NCBI RefSeq assembly: GCF_029892065.1 | Contig: NZ_CP120373.1 | Location: 3,107,001-3,171,000 of the forward strand | Source: Sinorhizobium garamanticum | GTDB taxonomy: Bacteria; Pseudomonadota; Alphaproteobacteria; Rhizobiales; Rhizobiaceae | DNA length: 64,000 bases | Reading direction: 5' to 3' | Shown here: positions 43,039 to 52,499 of the stretch, one piece after another | How positions within the stretch are numbered: the stretch's first letter is position 1 | How the letters are laid out: each line of letters starts with the position of its first letter | The notes under the pieces: generated by a model | What the model saw: the letters and a program-made list of their open reading frames with translations, nothing else | Told to the model about the DNA's origin: nothing | Database searches by the model: none | Made by a program: the position numbers and the translations under genes

Positions 43039-43692
43039 CTAGTTGATGGCTGACAGTGCAGACTTGAGCCCCTTGAAAGGGGCATCGAGGCTGACCGCTG
43101 CGCCCGAAGGCGGGGAATAGGAAACATTGATGGTGGCTTCGTTGCCGATTTGCTGTCGGAGAATCGGGCCGACGGGTAGGTAGCCGACGCAGACCGTGCT
43201 GTCGCATGCGGTCAGTTGGACGTCGACGGGCTTTTCCCGTCCGGCGATCCCGAGCGAAATCTTGCTCCCCGTACCGAGCTCAGCGGGCGCCCGCAGGATC
43301 ATGAAAGGCTTGCCTTTCTCATCGGCAGCCAGGGACCAGCTGAAGATGAGCGCCTGATTCTGATCGATGAAGGATTGGCTGATGTTGCACACCTTGCGTT
43401 TGGCCTTGAGATTCTCGTCGCAGATCAGGTTCCAGTTTTCGAAGGGATGGATGACCCGGCGATAGCTGCCCAAAGGAACGCCTTGCGGCGGCACCACCTC
43501 CGACGGTTTTATTCGGTAGGATCCCGTTTCCTGGCCAGCGACGGGCGACCCGCCGGTGAGGAGCAGGCAACCGGCTGCGAGCAGGACGAACTTCCCTGCA
43601 CGGGCTTGGTGTCGGATGCGGCTGGCCTCAGATGGGTGAGGGGCTTTCCGAACGTGCGAGCCCGCCGCTGGCCATGTCGTCGTGATCCTCAA
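43039..43692 (-). CDS. IalB-family (invasion-associated locus B) protein
   Basis: The C-terminal 150 residues match the IalB family: PFENWNLICDENLKAKRKVC, NISQSFIDQNQALIFSW and VDVQLTACDSTVCVGYLPVG with paired cysteines. Upstream there is a signal or TM segment (FVLLAAGCLLLTGGSPVAG). The start is uncertain: no ATG lies in frame. TTG 43692 overlaps the autotransporter stop (TTGA) and is used here; GTG 43728 is the alternative. A nearby ATG with TTGAGGA in another frame raises the possibility of a frameshift. IalB proteins in Bartonella and Brucella are secreted or envelope proteins needed for host cell entry. Confidence 0.8.
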   Translation of the reverse strand: MRITTTWPAAGSHVRKAPHPSEASRIRHQARAGKFVLLAAGCLLLTGGSPVAGQETGSYRIKPSEVVPPQGVPLGSYRRVIHPFENWNLICDENLKAKRKVCNISQSFIDQNQALIFSWSLAADEKGKPFMILRAPAELGTGSKISLGIAGREKPVDVQLTACDSTVCVGYLPVGPILRQQIGNEATINVSYSPPSGAAVSLDAPFKGLKSALSAIN

Positions 43693-46600
43693 TTCAAGGT
43701 CACGCTGAGGCCAGCCCCGACGCCCCACGCACCGCCCGCGGTCGTACCGGAAAGATTGGCCCGAACGCGGCCGTCCTCGCTGGTGTAGCCGGCGCCGAAC
43801 GCAAACGCCCCCTCGTCACGCCAATAGCCGCCGCCGGCCGCGACGCTCAGCTTACCGGGCCGGTCGTCATAACGCAGCGACGCCGCCGCCAGGCCGATCG
43901 CCGCCGCCTGTCGAGCCTCGCTCCGGATGCCGCCCAAGTCCGTGTTGAGCTGGCTGAGCCTGGAGTCGGTGTAGGCGTTGGCCGAGTTCAGGGTCGTGCC
44001 TGCCACCTCGTCGGTGTAGGTTTTTGCCTGGCCGACCGCCCAGGTCGCCCGGTCGTCCGTATATTTCTTCGAGCCGGCCACTGTGCCGGCAATGGCTTTT
44101 ACCTGCCCTACGTTCGCCGCATCCGTGTCGGCCACGCCGGCCCCGACATTGTGGATGACAACGGGCGCGCCGGGGTCGCCGCCCACGAGTGTTATTGAGT
44201 TCGCCTTGGTGCCATCAGGGTTTTGGTCATATTTGACGGCGACCTCCTCAAGATCGCCAATTCCCGTCTGCAGGGATTCGACGGCCTGATTGGTCGCATG
44301 GAGCTGGCTGCCGTTGATGGCGTCGGTGGATGTGGCGCTGATGCGGCCCGCGGCAACATTGGTGATTGTGCGTTCACTGCCGACGCCGCCCACGCTCACC
44401 GTGCTCGTCGGGTTGCTACCCGCGAAGGTGTAGGCGACGCCGTTGATCGTGGCGCCGGTGGTCGCCACTGCGGCCGCGGTGGTCGAGCCCGCGCCGAGAG
44501 CCACGCTGCCCGGTTCATTGGCAGTGGCGCCGGCGCCGAGGGCCATTGCCTGGATACCGTTCGCGGTCGAATTCGTGCCGAGCGCGATGCCGTCGTCCAG
44601 GTTGACCGTCGAATTGTGGCCGATGGCGACGCCGCCGGGCGCCGTCATCTGGACGATGGCGCCGTTGCCCATGCCGATGCCGTTATCGCCGTTGACGGTC
44701 GTGCGCGGGCCGATCGCTACGGATTCGGCGCCCGCTGCAACCGAGTCCGACGCCAGCGAATCGGCGTCGGCGTGGAAGTATTTGGTGGGCGACACCGTGA
44801 ACGATGACAGTGCCCCCTTGAGCTGGCGGATGGTGACTGCGTCCTGGTCCTCCGTGCCGTCGGCGACGTTGGTGATCTGCCGTAAGGACGTCGAGTTGCC
44901 CACCGAAACCGCGCCGAGCAGGATCTTGTCCGACGTGTTGTACGGGATGATATGGGTGCCGACGAGAATGCTGCCGGATGCCGGCGCGATCGCCCGGTCG
45001 GCCACCGAGCCCGAGCCGAGCGCCACGGCGCCGAGCACCGTCGACTGAGTGTTCTGGCCGATGGCGAGCGAGGTGTTGGCGCTTGCCTGGGCGTTCAAGC
45101 CTGCCGCGAAGCTGTTGTTGCCGGTTGCGACGCTCTGCGGGCCGATGGCGACCGAGTCGGTTCCCGCGGCGCTCGAATCCGCAAGTATCGAATTGGCGTG
45201 GAAATATTTTATTCCCCCGCCGCCGCTGATGGCGTCGTCGATGGCTGTGAAGGCGCCGCCCACCGTTGTGTGGCTGCTGCCCGCGATCGTGTAGGTCGGG
45301 CTGCTGACGGTGCCGTCCGGGTTCACGATGGCGCCGCCGCCGAGAATGTTGGCGATGCTGAGCGACGTGCCGTAGAGCTGCGAGCCATTGATCGCTTCGG
45401 TCGAGGTGGCGGAGACCGTCCCGTCCAAAAGGCCGCTGATGCCGGTGCCGTTCATGAGGAGGCCCGCGGCGTCGAACACTTGCCCGCTCGACAGCGTCAG
45501 GCTGTCGGCGGTGAGGGCCGGCGTCGTGGCGATTGTGATATCCGTGCCGCTGCGCGTGACGGAGATGTTCTGCCCGTTGAGGAGCTGCACCGTCCCGCCC
45601 GGAGCGACGTTCGTCGCGGCACCCCCGTTCGCCTGCAGGTTCCAGCCGGTCGAGGCCGTGCTGTTCACGGCGGTGAGGGCGGACTGCACGCTGTTATAGG
45701 TCGTGCCGCCGATCGCAAGTCCCGCCGTCACCTGGTTGGTGGTGGGATTATAGACAGATGTGCCGCCGAGCGCCGTCGATACGCTCGTGCCAAACGTGTC
45801 GAGACCGTCCCCGACTGCGGTGATCGCCTGGTTCGTCGCGAAGAGCTGCGAACCGTTGATCGCATCGGTCGAGGTCTCGGAGATCCGGCCTGCCGCCACA
45901 TTGGTGATGGTGCGCTCGGCGCCGGGGGCGCCGACGCTGACGGTCGAGGTCGGGGCCGCGCCGGCGAAGTTGTAGGTCGTTCCGTTGATAATGGTGTTCG
46001 GCGTGGGTACCGCGACGGCCGTGACCGAGCCCGAACCCAGGGCGACGTCGCGGGCATTGTTGGCGATGGCACCGTCACCGAACGCGACCGCGCCCGCAGC
46101 GCCCGCACGGCTGAAGTTGCCGAGCGCCACCGAGCCCTGGCCGATCGCGACGTTGTTGTTGCCGATCGCGACCGCGCCGGCGGCCTGGTTGGCCGCCGTG
46201 GCGCTCGCCGTGCCATCGGCATTGGCGATGTTGTTCGCGCCGCCCGTGAAGGCGCCGGTGCCGCTGGCATAGCTCGGATCGCCGATCGAGACCGCGCCGT
46301 CGCCATAAGCGACGTTCTCGAAGCCGATCGCGACGGCCTTGCCCCCGGTTGCGGTCGCCCTGGTGCCGATGGCGACGGCGTCGGCGGAGTCCGCAAAAGA
46401 CTGGAGACCGACGGCGATGGCGTTGGTTGCAGTCGCCCCGCTGTCGCGTCCCATCGCAATGGTGTCGCTCGCGGACGCCGTCACATCCGTTCCGACGGCG
46501 ATGGCGTTCGCTCCACTGGCGCTTGTCGCAAAAGTGCTCGAGCCGACATAGACGGAGTTTATCCCGGACGCACGCGTCCCAGCGCCGACAGCGACGGCAC

Positions 46601-47933
46601 TCTCGCCGATGGATTGGGCGCCGCGGCCGAGAGCGGTACTGTCGATTCCGCTGGCACCGGAGTCACGTCCGAGGGCAGTGGAACTGTTGGCGCTGGCGAA
46701 AGCCCCGTTGCCGACTGCCGTGCCAAAATCGGCAGTGGCCTGCGTGGCCTGGCCGAGCGCGACGGCGAAGCCGCCGGAAGAGACCGCATTGGTGCCGATC
46801 GCGATGCTGTTGGGTATGGCCGTGTTGGCCTGAACGCCCGCAATCGCGCCCAGGCCGAGTGCGATGGACTGGTTGCCCCAGGCACTGGCGTTCCTGCCCA
46901 TCGCCGTGGCGCTCGTGCCCGTCGACTGGCTTTGGCGTCCGATCGCAATGGCGTCGACCTGAGACGCCGTCACGTCCGTGCCGATGGCGATGGCGCTCTC
47001 TTGAAGGGCGCCCGTTCCCGCTGCAGTGCGCGCGCCAAGATAGACGGCGTTCAACCCCGACGCATTGGCTTGATAGCCAGCAGCGAGCGAATTAATCCCA
47101 CTCGCGTTGGCGAGGCGGCCAAAGGCGGACGCAAAGGTGGCGGTGGCGCTGGAGCTGACGCCGACCGCGGTGGAGTTCGATCCCGAAGCGAGGGCGAAGG
47201 TGCCCAGGGCGCTCGAGCCGGCTGCGGTGGCATCGGCGCTCGCGCCGAGCGCGACCGCATTGATGTTGCTCGCGACCGCGCCGGTGCCCAGCGCCATCGC
47301 GCTGGTGTTCGAGGCAACCGCGGCCCTGCCGAAAGCTATCGCGGTTTGCCCCGACGCTATGGCTTGGATGCCTATCGCCGTGGCCCCAAACTGAGATGCG
47401 GTCGTATCCGTACCGATGGCGATGGCGCCTACGGCGGTGGCACCTGCTCCTGCAATAGTGCTTGCGCCAATGTGGATGGAGTTCAACTCGGACGCGTCCG
47501 ACTGGAAGCCGATGGCGATGGCGTTCTGGCTGCCCGCGTTAGCGCTGGTACCCTGGGCGATGGAATCGATTCCGGCCTGCGTTGCTCCAGATCCAACCGC
47601 GACGCCGCGTAGGCCGGTCGCGCTGGCGCTAGGTCCCACCGCAACACTGCCGGAGCCAGTCGCCGTGCCGCCGCCGGCGGCATATTGCGCCTGCGCCGGG
47701 GCGGCGATCACGAGCATCGCGGCCGCCGATGCAACACCGGCGAGGCTTCCGCCGATGCCGAGCATGCCGCACCCCAGCCGATCTCGCCTCGGGCCAAGCA
47801 CGCGGTGCGCCAGGCGCAGCGCCATCATCAGCCGGCGGCGCACCGAGCGGTTAGCCTTGTGCGCACCGCTAGAGCAGCTTGCGGCGAAGCGGGCCGGTTC
47901 ACGTTGTGCGATTGTTCCTTGCAGGGACGTCAC
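43689..47933 (-). CDS. Trimeric autotransporter adhesin (YadA-like)
   Basis: A 1414-residue protein. GTG 47933 overlaps the upstream stop by four bases (GTGA) and has AGGAGG ten bases upstream. An extended signal region ends at VIAAPAQAQYA. The passenger has dozens of 14-residue Hep_Hag head repeats (AVGxxxxA(S/T)GxNS-type, e.g. SIALGLGAIAGVQANTAIP, SVALGNFSRAGAAGAVAFG). Neck motifs (ERTITNVAAGRISETSTDAI, NGSQLFATNQAITAV) recur three times, followed by coiled-coil stalk. The C-terminus is a YadA anchor: IGLAAASLRYDDRPGKLSVA, then strands ending VGAGLSVTLN. It forms a surface fibre binding host or plant components. It is second in the operon. Confidence 0.93.
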   Translation of the reverse strand: MTSLQGTIAQREPARFAASCSSGAHKANRSVRRRLMMALRLAHRVLGPRRDRLGCGMLGIGGSLAGVASAAAMLVIAAPAQAQYAAGGGTATGSGSVAVGPSASATGLRGVAVGSGATQAGIDSIAQGTSANAGSQNAIAIGFQSDASELNSIHIGASTIAGAGATAVGAIAIGTDTTASQFGATAIGIQAIASGQTAIAFGRAAVASNTSAMALGTGAVASNINAVALGASADATAAGSSALGTFALASGSNSTAVGVSSSATATFASAFGRLANASGINSLAAGYQANASGLNAVYLGARTAAGTGALQESAIAIGTDVTASQVDAIAIGRQSQSTGTSATAMGRNASAWGNQSIALGLGAIAGVQANTAIPNSIAIGTNAVSSGGFAVALGQATQATADFGTAVGNGAFASANSSTALGRDSGASGIDSTALGRGAQSIGESAVAVGAGTRASGINSVYVGSSTFATSASGANAIAVGTDVTASASDTIAMGRDSGATATNAIAVGLQSFADSADAVAIGTRATATGGKAVAIGFENVAYGDGAVSIGDPSYASGTGAFTGGANNIANADGTASATAANQAAGAVAIGNNNVAIGQGSVALGNFSRAGAAGAVAFGDGAIANNARDVALGSGSVTAVAVPTPNTIINGTTYNFAGAAPTSTVSVGAPGAERTITNVAAGRISETSTDAINGSQLFATNQAITAVGDGLDTFGTSVSTALGGTSVYNPTTNQVTAGLAIGGTTYNSVQSALTAVNSTASTGWNLQANGGAATNVAPGGTVQLLNGQNISVTRSGTDITIATTPALTADSLTLSSGQVFDAAGLLMNGTGISGLLDGTVSATSTEAINGSQLYGTSLSIANILGGGAIVNPDGTVSSPTYTIAGSSHTTVGGAFTAIDDAISGGGGIKYFHANSILADSSAAGTDSVAIGPQSVATGNNSFAAGLNAQASANTSLAIGQNTQSTVLGAVALGSGSVADRAIAPASGSILVGTHIIPYNTSDKILLGAVSVGNSTSLRQITNVADGTEDQDAVTIRQLKGALSSFTVSPTKYFHADADSLASDSVAAGAESVAIGPRTTVNGDNGIGMGNGAIVQMTAPGGVAIGHNSTVNLDDGIALGTNSTANGIQAMALGAGATANEPGSVALGAGSTTAAAVATTGATINGVAYTFAGSNPTSTVSVGGVGSERTITNVAAGRISATSTDAINGSQLHATNQAVESLQTGIGDLEEVAVKYDQNPDGTKANSITLVGGDPGAPVVIHNVGAGVADTDAANVGQVKAIAGTVAGSKKYTDDRATWAVGQAKTYTDEVAGTTLNSANAYTDSRLSQLNTDLGGIRSEARQAAAIGLAAASLRYDDRPGKLSVAAGGGYWRDEGAFAFGAGYTSEDGRVRANLSGTTAGGAWGVGAGLSVTLN

Positions 47934-48508
47934 GGGATGAGTACCTCCTGTACCGCTTCGCTCTCGATCGCGGCAGACTCCCCCGGCCTTGCCGGTGATG
48001 CGTGTCCGTTCGAGGATGGCATGATGCGGCTGACATCGGTGCCGTGCGCCAGAAGTGCATGGCCATGCCTGCCGCCGATTGATTCGACGCTTGCGAGCGT
48101 GTTCTCAAGCCAGGCGTCGCCTTCCTCGGGCACCGCTTCAAGCGCCCTTGCGGCTCGCTCGGCCGGGATCACCTCTTCGAGATGGGCTCGAATTGTCTTG
48201 AGATGCTGAGAGGGCGCTTCGCCGGCAAGGACCACCGCCGTCAGGCCGTAGACATAGTGGGCGAGCAACATGTCCCATTTGGCTTCGGGAAGCCCACGGT
48301 AACGCGTTTCCAACGCCTGGAATGCCAACCGCACCCTTTGGCCGATCTCTTCCGAAAGGATCTGCCGCGTCTCGGCCGTTGCCTCGCCTCTTATGCCCGT
48401 GGATTTCTCGAAAGGACGGTCAACGCCGTCCTGCAGCCGAAGAGACGCGGACGGCGCCATATCGGCATGGACCACCGGAAACGACCCCGGACTGCTCATG
48501 AACCCCAT
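47930..48508 (-). CDS. Unrecognised helical protein encoded upstream of the adhesin
   Basis: The probable start is ATG 48508 with AGGGG nearby (an ATG 9 bases downstream is equally possible); the frame extends to 48658. The 192-residue product has no signal peptide and is largely helical: ETRQILSEEIGQRVRLAFQA, WDMLLAHYVYGLTAVVLAGE, and RAHLEEVIPAERAARALEAV. It shares a GTGA overlap with the adhesin gene, so the two are translationally coupled. It could be an assembly or regulatory factor for the adhesin; no similarity was recognised. Confidence 0.7.
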   Translation of the reverse strand: MGFMSSPGSFPVVHADMAPSASLRLQDGVDRPFEKSTGIRGEATAETRQILSEEIGQRVRLAFQALETRYRGLPEAKWDMLLAHYVYGLTAVVLAGEAPSQHLKTIRAHLEEVIPAERAARALEAVPEEGDAWLENTLASVESIGGRHGHALLAHGTDVSRIMPSSNGHASPARPGESAAIESEAVQEVLIP

Positions 48509-48979
48509 ATCCCCTGCACGGCCACCCTCGACGCCCGACCCGAGCCGCGGCTGAACGTCCCAGTGACGCTCTCCGCAGAGCAGTTCGACCGGACCATTAA
48601 GCAGACACGGAAAGTGAAGTGCTGATGAAGGTATTTCAGGAAAACAGGTTCGCCGCATCAGGAGATTGCAAAAACGAGCATTTGCTCAACGATTGCAGCT
48701 TTTCTACCACACTGATTTTATAGGGGAATTTGCTTTAGTGGTTGCTTTATGAGCGAGGCGGATATTAGTAAAACCGGCTTTCTATTTTATAGCATCAATT
48801 ATCCCTTGTGAGGCACCAGGAGGGGCCTGACGCCCAGCGCGCCCGAGGACATATGCTTTGGCTACGCCGCGTGCCGGCCGGTCGACCATCCGACCCCGTG
48901 TGAGCCAACAGAACTGTTTCAATTTCACCCTGAAGGGCTCTAAGAGACTGGCCTGACACGATTCGCGTTGGAGACCGCA
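48509..48979. other. Adhesin operon promoter region and AT-rich gap
   Basis: 48650-48780 is conspicuously AT-rich (ATTTGCTTTAGTGGTTGCTTT) and includes the small hairpin GAGCATTTGCTC at 48675-48686. This probably contains the leftward promoter of the adhesin operon. The truncated MITE copy occupies 48852-48942. Confidence 0.5.
48852..48942. mobile_element. Truncated copy of the MITE-like element
   Basis: TATGCTTTGGCTACGCCGCG, CCGGCCGGTCGACCATCCGA and AACAGAACTGTTTCAATTTCACCCTGAAGGGCTCT match the right third of the element at 38322-38595. The left end is lost. Confidence 0.6.
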
Positions 48980-49666
48980 ATGAGCCAAGCCCCCGAGACC
49001 ATCACCACCTGGTATGTCGACCCGGATGCCGAGGACCGGATGTCTGATGGGCACGCTCCGATCTGGCGGCATCTCATCGAACTGATCGTCGAGCGCGATC
49101 TCTCGGAGAAAAGCGTGCTCGACTTCGGCTGCAATCAGGGCGGCCTGTTGCGGCATCTCTATGCGATCAGGCCGTTCCGAAAGGCGCTCGGCATCGACAT
49201 CGCGGAACAGTCGATCGCCAAGGCCGAGGCTTTCAAGGGCAACATTCCCGTGCAGCACGCGGTCGGCGGAGCGCTTGAGGGGTGGGTCGAGGAATTCGAT
49301 CTCGCGATCAGCCATGAGGTGATCTATCTCGTCGGGGACATCGACGCACATGCCGCCGACATCTTCAAGGCGCTGAAGCCGGGCGGCGTCTACTATGCCG
49401 TCACCGGTTGCCACACCGACAATCCGCTCTGGCCGAAATGGCGCGACCTGGTCGCCAACCGCACGAACACCGTCGTCCAGGACCGTTCGATCACGGACTA
49501 CGCACGAGCCTTTGCGAAGGCGGGATTCGCAGTGTCCGGCCGCAAGCTCGAATATGACGGCTTCATTCCATTCATCGAGGATGGTTGGACGCCGGACTTC
49601 GCCGACGCGCTCGACTACTACACCCAGACCAAAATCGTGTTCCGCTTGGTTAAGACAGCTTTGTAA
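48980..49666 (+). CDS. Class I SAM-dependent methyltransferase
   Basis: The 228-residue product has GTTGGAGACCGCA before ATG 48980. It starts SQAPETITTWYVDPDAEDRM, has motif I VLDFGCNQGGLLRHLY near residue 45 and ALGIDIAEQSIAKAEAF for motif II. The conserved LKPGGVYYAVTGCHTDNPLW follows. The family resembles Methyltransf_25/11; the substrate is unknown. It is convergent with, and overlaps by 17 bp the 3' end of, the siderophore ATPase gene. Confidence 0.85.
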   Translation: MSQAPETITTWYVDPDAEDRMSDGHAPIWRHLIELIVERDLSEKSVLDFGCNQGGLLRHLYAIRPFRKALGIDIAEQSIAKAEAFKGNIPVQHAVGGALEGWVEEFDLAISHEVIYLVGDIDAHAADIFKALKPGGVYYAVTGCHTDNPLWPKWRDLVANRTNTVVQDRSITDYARAFAKAGFAVSGRKLEYDGFIPFIEDGWTPDFADALDYYTQTKIVFRLVKTAL

Positions 49667-50438
49667 GCTCGACGTCGAAATGGGGCGGCTTGTCGGGAGC
49701 GACCTCGACGAACCGCCCCTTGACGCGAAACGTCTGCTCGATCAGCCCGCTTTCCGCAAGCGCTCTCGGCTCGCCATCGAAACGCAGCTCGCCTTTCTCA
49801 AGAAGGGAGATGCGGTCGCTGACGGCAATGGCTTGGTTGATGTCATGGATCGCCATGACGATGGTAACACCCCGCTCGCGGCTGAGGCGATGGACGAGGT
49901 CCAGGACCTCGACCTGATAGCCGATATCGAGGAAGGACGTCGGCTCATCCAGCAGCAGGATTCCCGCCTCCTGCGCCAGGGCTGCCGATATCCACGCCCG
50001 CTGCCGCTCGCCGCCGGAAAGTTCCTGCAGCGTTCGGTCCGCCAGACTCGTGAGGCCGGTGCTCTCGAGCGCCCATTCGATGGCTTCCTCGTCCTTGCGT
50101 CCATAGGAGCGGAAGAGGCCGACATGGGGAAACCGCCCCTGCCGGACGAGCTGGGCAATCGTCATCTCATCGGGAGCCGTCGGTTGCTGCGGCAGGAAGG
50201 CGAGTTTCTTCGCGATGGCGCGTCGCGACATGGAGGCGGCGGCGACACCTTCGATCTCGGCCCGACCCTCCGCGGGCGCGATCAGGCCCGCAAGCGCCTG
50301 GAGCGCCGTGCTCTTGCCTGATCCGTTTGGGCCGATCAGAGCGCGTATCTCGCCCGGCTCCATGGAAAGCGAAAAGCCGTTCAGCGCCTTTCGGCGACCG
50401 TAGAGAACCGACAGTTGGGAACAGGACAGAGGCATCAT
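49650..50438 (-). CDS. Iron-siderophore ABC transporter ATP-binding protein
   Basis: A 262-residue ABC ATPase: Walker A GPNGSGKST near 36, signature LSGGERQRAWISAALAQEAG near 140, Walker B ILLLDEPTSFLDIGYQ. The length and sequence match FepC/FecE/BtuD-type importers. It follows the permease genes at the end of the operon and supplies energy for iron-chelate uptake. The start ATG 50438 is 6 bp after the permease stop. Confidence 0.92.
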   Translation of the reverse strand: MMPLSCSQLSVLYGRRKALNGFSLSMEPGEIRALIGPNGSGKSTALQALAGLIAPAEGRAEIEGVAAASMSRRAIAKKLAFLPQQPTAPDEMTIAQLVRQGRFPHVGLFRSYGRKDEEAIEWALESTGLTSLADRTLQELSGGERQRAWISAALAQEAGILLLDEPTSFLDIGYQVEVLDLVHRLSRERGVTIVMAIHDINQAIAVSDRISLLEKGELRFDGEPRALAESGLIEQTFRVKGRFVEVAPDKPPHFDVELTKLS

Positions 50439-50444
50439 GATCTC

Positions 50445-51479
50445 TTAGGGAACCTTGCGCAGAAGCGCGAGCAAAGCTGGCGCGCCGACGATGGCAGTGA
50501 CCACCCCGATCGGCACTTCCTCGGCACGACCGGCGAGCCGTCCGATCAAGTCGCCGAGCGTGACGATGACCGCGCCGAGCACGATGGTGAGCGGCAGGAC
50601 AAGCGGGAAATGCCGTCCGGCGAGGAACCGCGCCAGGTGCGGCACGACAAGTCCGACGAACACGATCGGGCCGACTGATCCAACGGCGCTGGCCGCAAGC
50701 GCACAGGAGACCAGCAGGGCCAGCGAGAACTGCTTGCGATAGGACAGGCCGAAGGATCGGGCCACGGCCGCGTCGAATTGGAGAAGGATGAGCGGGCGGT
50801 AGATCAGCGGGAGCACGGCGAGGCCCGCGGCCGTGAACGGCAACAGGAAGAGCGCGTGATCCCAGGTTCGGGCATAGAGGCTTCCCGAGAGCCATTCGAG
50901 GATGATCTCGATGCGTGCAGAACCCCAGCCGGCAATCAGGCCGATGGTGATGGCGTGCAGGATCGCGCCGATGGCGATGCCGCAGAGCGTGATCCGGAGC
51001 GGGCTGAGCCCGAGGCGGAATGCCAGGAGATAGATGATGCCGCCTGCGATCATCCCTCCGACCGTTCCGGCGGCAGGCAGCCATCCGATCGGGAGCTCGG
51101 CAACCGTGTGGGAGCCGGGATTGAAGATGTAGACCGTGAACAGCAGGAAGATCGTCACCGTCAGCGTTGCCCCCTGGGAAACGCCCATGAGTGACGGATC
51201 GGCGAGGGGGTTTCGGGTGATCGTCTGAAGAATGAGGCCCGCCAGCGCGAATTGGATGCCGGCGAGGATGCCCGTCACGATCCGCGGCAGCCGGATGTCG
51301 AGGATAATGGCACGGGCCTCCGACGAACCGCCGCCGGTCAGCACCGCGACAATGTCTTCAGCAGGGATGTCGACGACACCGAGGAAGACCGCGGCGGCGA
51401 GGGAGATGAGAACCAGGAGAGCGGCAGCGGGGAGGAGCCAGGCGTTTGGTTGCGCAATCGCCGGAGAGTTTGATGTCAT
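50445..51479 (-). CDS. Iron-siderophore ABC transporter permease (second subunit)
   Basis: A 344-residue FecCD/BtuC-family permease with about ten membrane helices. The diagnostic segment is LADPSLMGVSQGATLTVTIF, with a later conserved GPIVFVGLVVPHLARFLAG. It overlaps the upstream permease by four bases (ATGA, 51476-51479), so the two subunits are translated together. Confidence 0.92.
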   Translation of the reverse strand: MTSNSPAIAQPNAWLLPAAALLVLISLAAAVFLGVVDIPAEDIVAVLTGGGSSEARAIILDIRLPRIVTGILAGIQFALAGLILQTITRNPLADPSLMGVSQGATLTVTIFLLFTVYIFNPGSHTVAELPIGWLPAAGTVGGMIAGGIIYLLAFRLGLSPLRITLCGIAIGAILHAITIGLIAGWGSARIEIILEWLSGSLYARTWDHALFLLPFTAAGLAVLPLIYRPLILLQFDAAVARSFGLSYRKQFSLALLVSCALAASAVGSVGPIVFVGLVVPHLARFLAGRHFPLVLPLTIVLGAVIVTLGDLIGRLAGRAEEVPIGVVTAIVGAPALLALLRKVP

Positions 51480-52495
51480 GCGCGCTCCCCTTTGAACTCA
51501 AGTCGGCCGCGCTGGATCAGGTAGACAAAGATAGGGCCGCCCAGAAGCGCCGTAATGATGCCGACCGGGAGCTCCTTGGGGATGGCGATCGTTCGCGCGG
51601 TGAGGTCCGCCGCCGTCACGATCAACGATCCGATGGCGGCGGTAAGCCCGATTTCCCAACCGGTTCCTCGCGGTCTCAACAGCCGGGCGATGTGGGGCGC
51701 CGCCAGTCCGACGAAGGCGACAGGCCCGGCGGCGGGCGCGACGCCTGCCACGGGACAGATGCCAAGAACAAGGAGAATTGGCTTCCACAGATTGAGCTGC
51801 ACGCCCATTCCGGCGGCGGCATGGTCGCTCAGCGAGAACATCGCGATGACCCTGTGCAGCAACAGAGCGCCAACCACGCCGATGATGACCCAGGGCAACA
51901 TGTGAAGCAGGTGCGACCACGTCCTCCCCGCGAAGCCACCCGATATCCAGAACATGAGAGCGGTCGACTGCGGCCCCGCGAGCAGCAGGACATAGATCGT
52001 GATCGCCCCGAGGAAGAGCGAGACGCTTATGCCGCCAAGGGCCAGGTGAAGCGGACGACCATTGCCGCCCCGCGCCACCCAGAACGTCACCGACGCCGCC
52101 GCGAGTCCTCCGGCGAGTCCGGCGAACGGGTAATAGAACGACGAAACCCACGGTAACAGAACGAAGCAGGCGACGATCGGCGCGACCGCTCCGGCGGTCA
52201 CGCCCGTGATACCAGGATCGGCGAGGGGATTGCGGGTCAGCGACTGAAGCAGATAGCCCGAGACCGCAAGGCCCGCGCCCGCAACCGCTGCGGCCAGGCT
52301 CCGTGGGAGCCTGAGCGTCCAGACAAGGATCGACTCGATCTTGCCGTCGGGGGCAAGGAGGGCTCGAACAACCGCGTCTATCGAGAGTGTTTTCGCGCCG
52401 GGCAACAGCCCGACGACGATGAGCAGCAGTGTCGCGACGACGACGAGAGAGATGGCTATCGAAGATTTCCGTGCGTCCATCATCGTCGCGGTCAA
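51476..52495 (-). CDS. Iron-siderophore ABC transporter permease (first subunit)
   Basis: A 339-residue FecCD-family permease: LADPGITGVTAGAVAPIVAC and GPVAFVGLAAPHIARLLRPR are the family segments. It has about ten hydrophobic helices. Together with the next gene it forms the heterodimeric membrane pore. It starts 4 bp after the binding-protein stop. Confidence 0.92.
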   Translation of the reverse strand: MTATMMDARKSSIAISLVVVATLLLIVVGLLPGAKTLSIDAVVRALLAPDGKIESILVWTLRLPRSLAAAVAGAGLAVSGYLLQSLTRNPLADPGITGVTAGAVAPIVACFVLLPWVSSFYYPFAGLAGGLAAASVTFWVARGGNGRPLHLALGGISVSLFLGAITIYVLLLAGPQSTALMFWISGGFAGRTWSHLLHMLPWVIIGVVGALLLHRVIAMFSLSDHAAAGMGVQLNLWKPILLVLGICPVAGVAPAAGPVAFVGLAAPHIARLLRPRGTGWEIGLTAAIGSLIVTAADLTARTIAIPKELPVGIITALLGGPIFVYLIQRGRLEFKGERA

Positions 52496-52499
52496 CTCG

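Noticed and set aside
44952..47612. 886-codon open frame on the plus strand across the autotransporter gene
   Set aside because: It is an antisense shadow of the repeat-rich adhesin; its composition is Arg/Gly/Asp-rich and has no signals, so it is not a gene.
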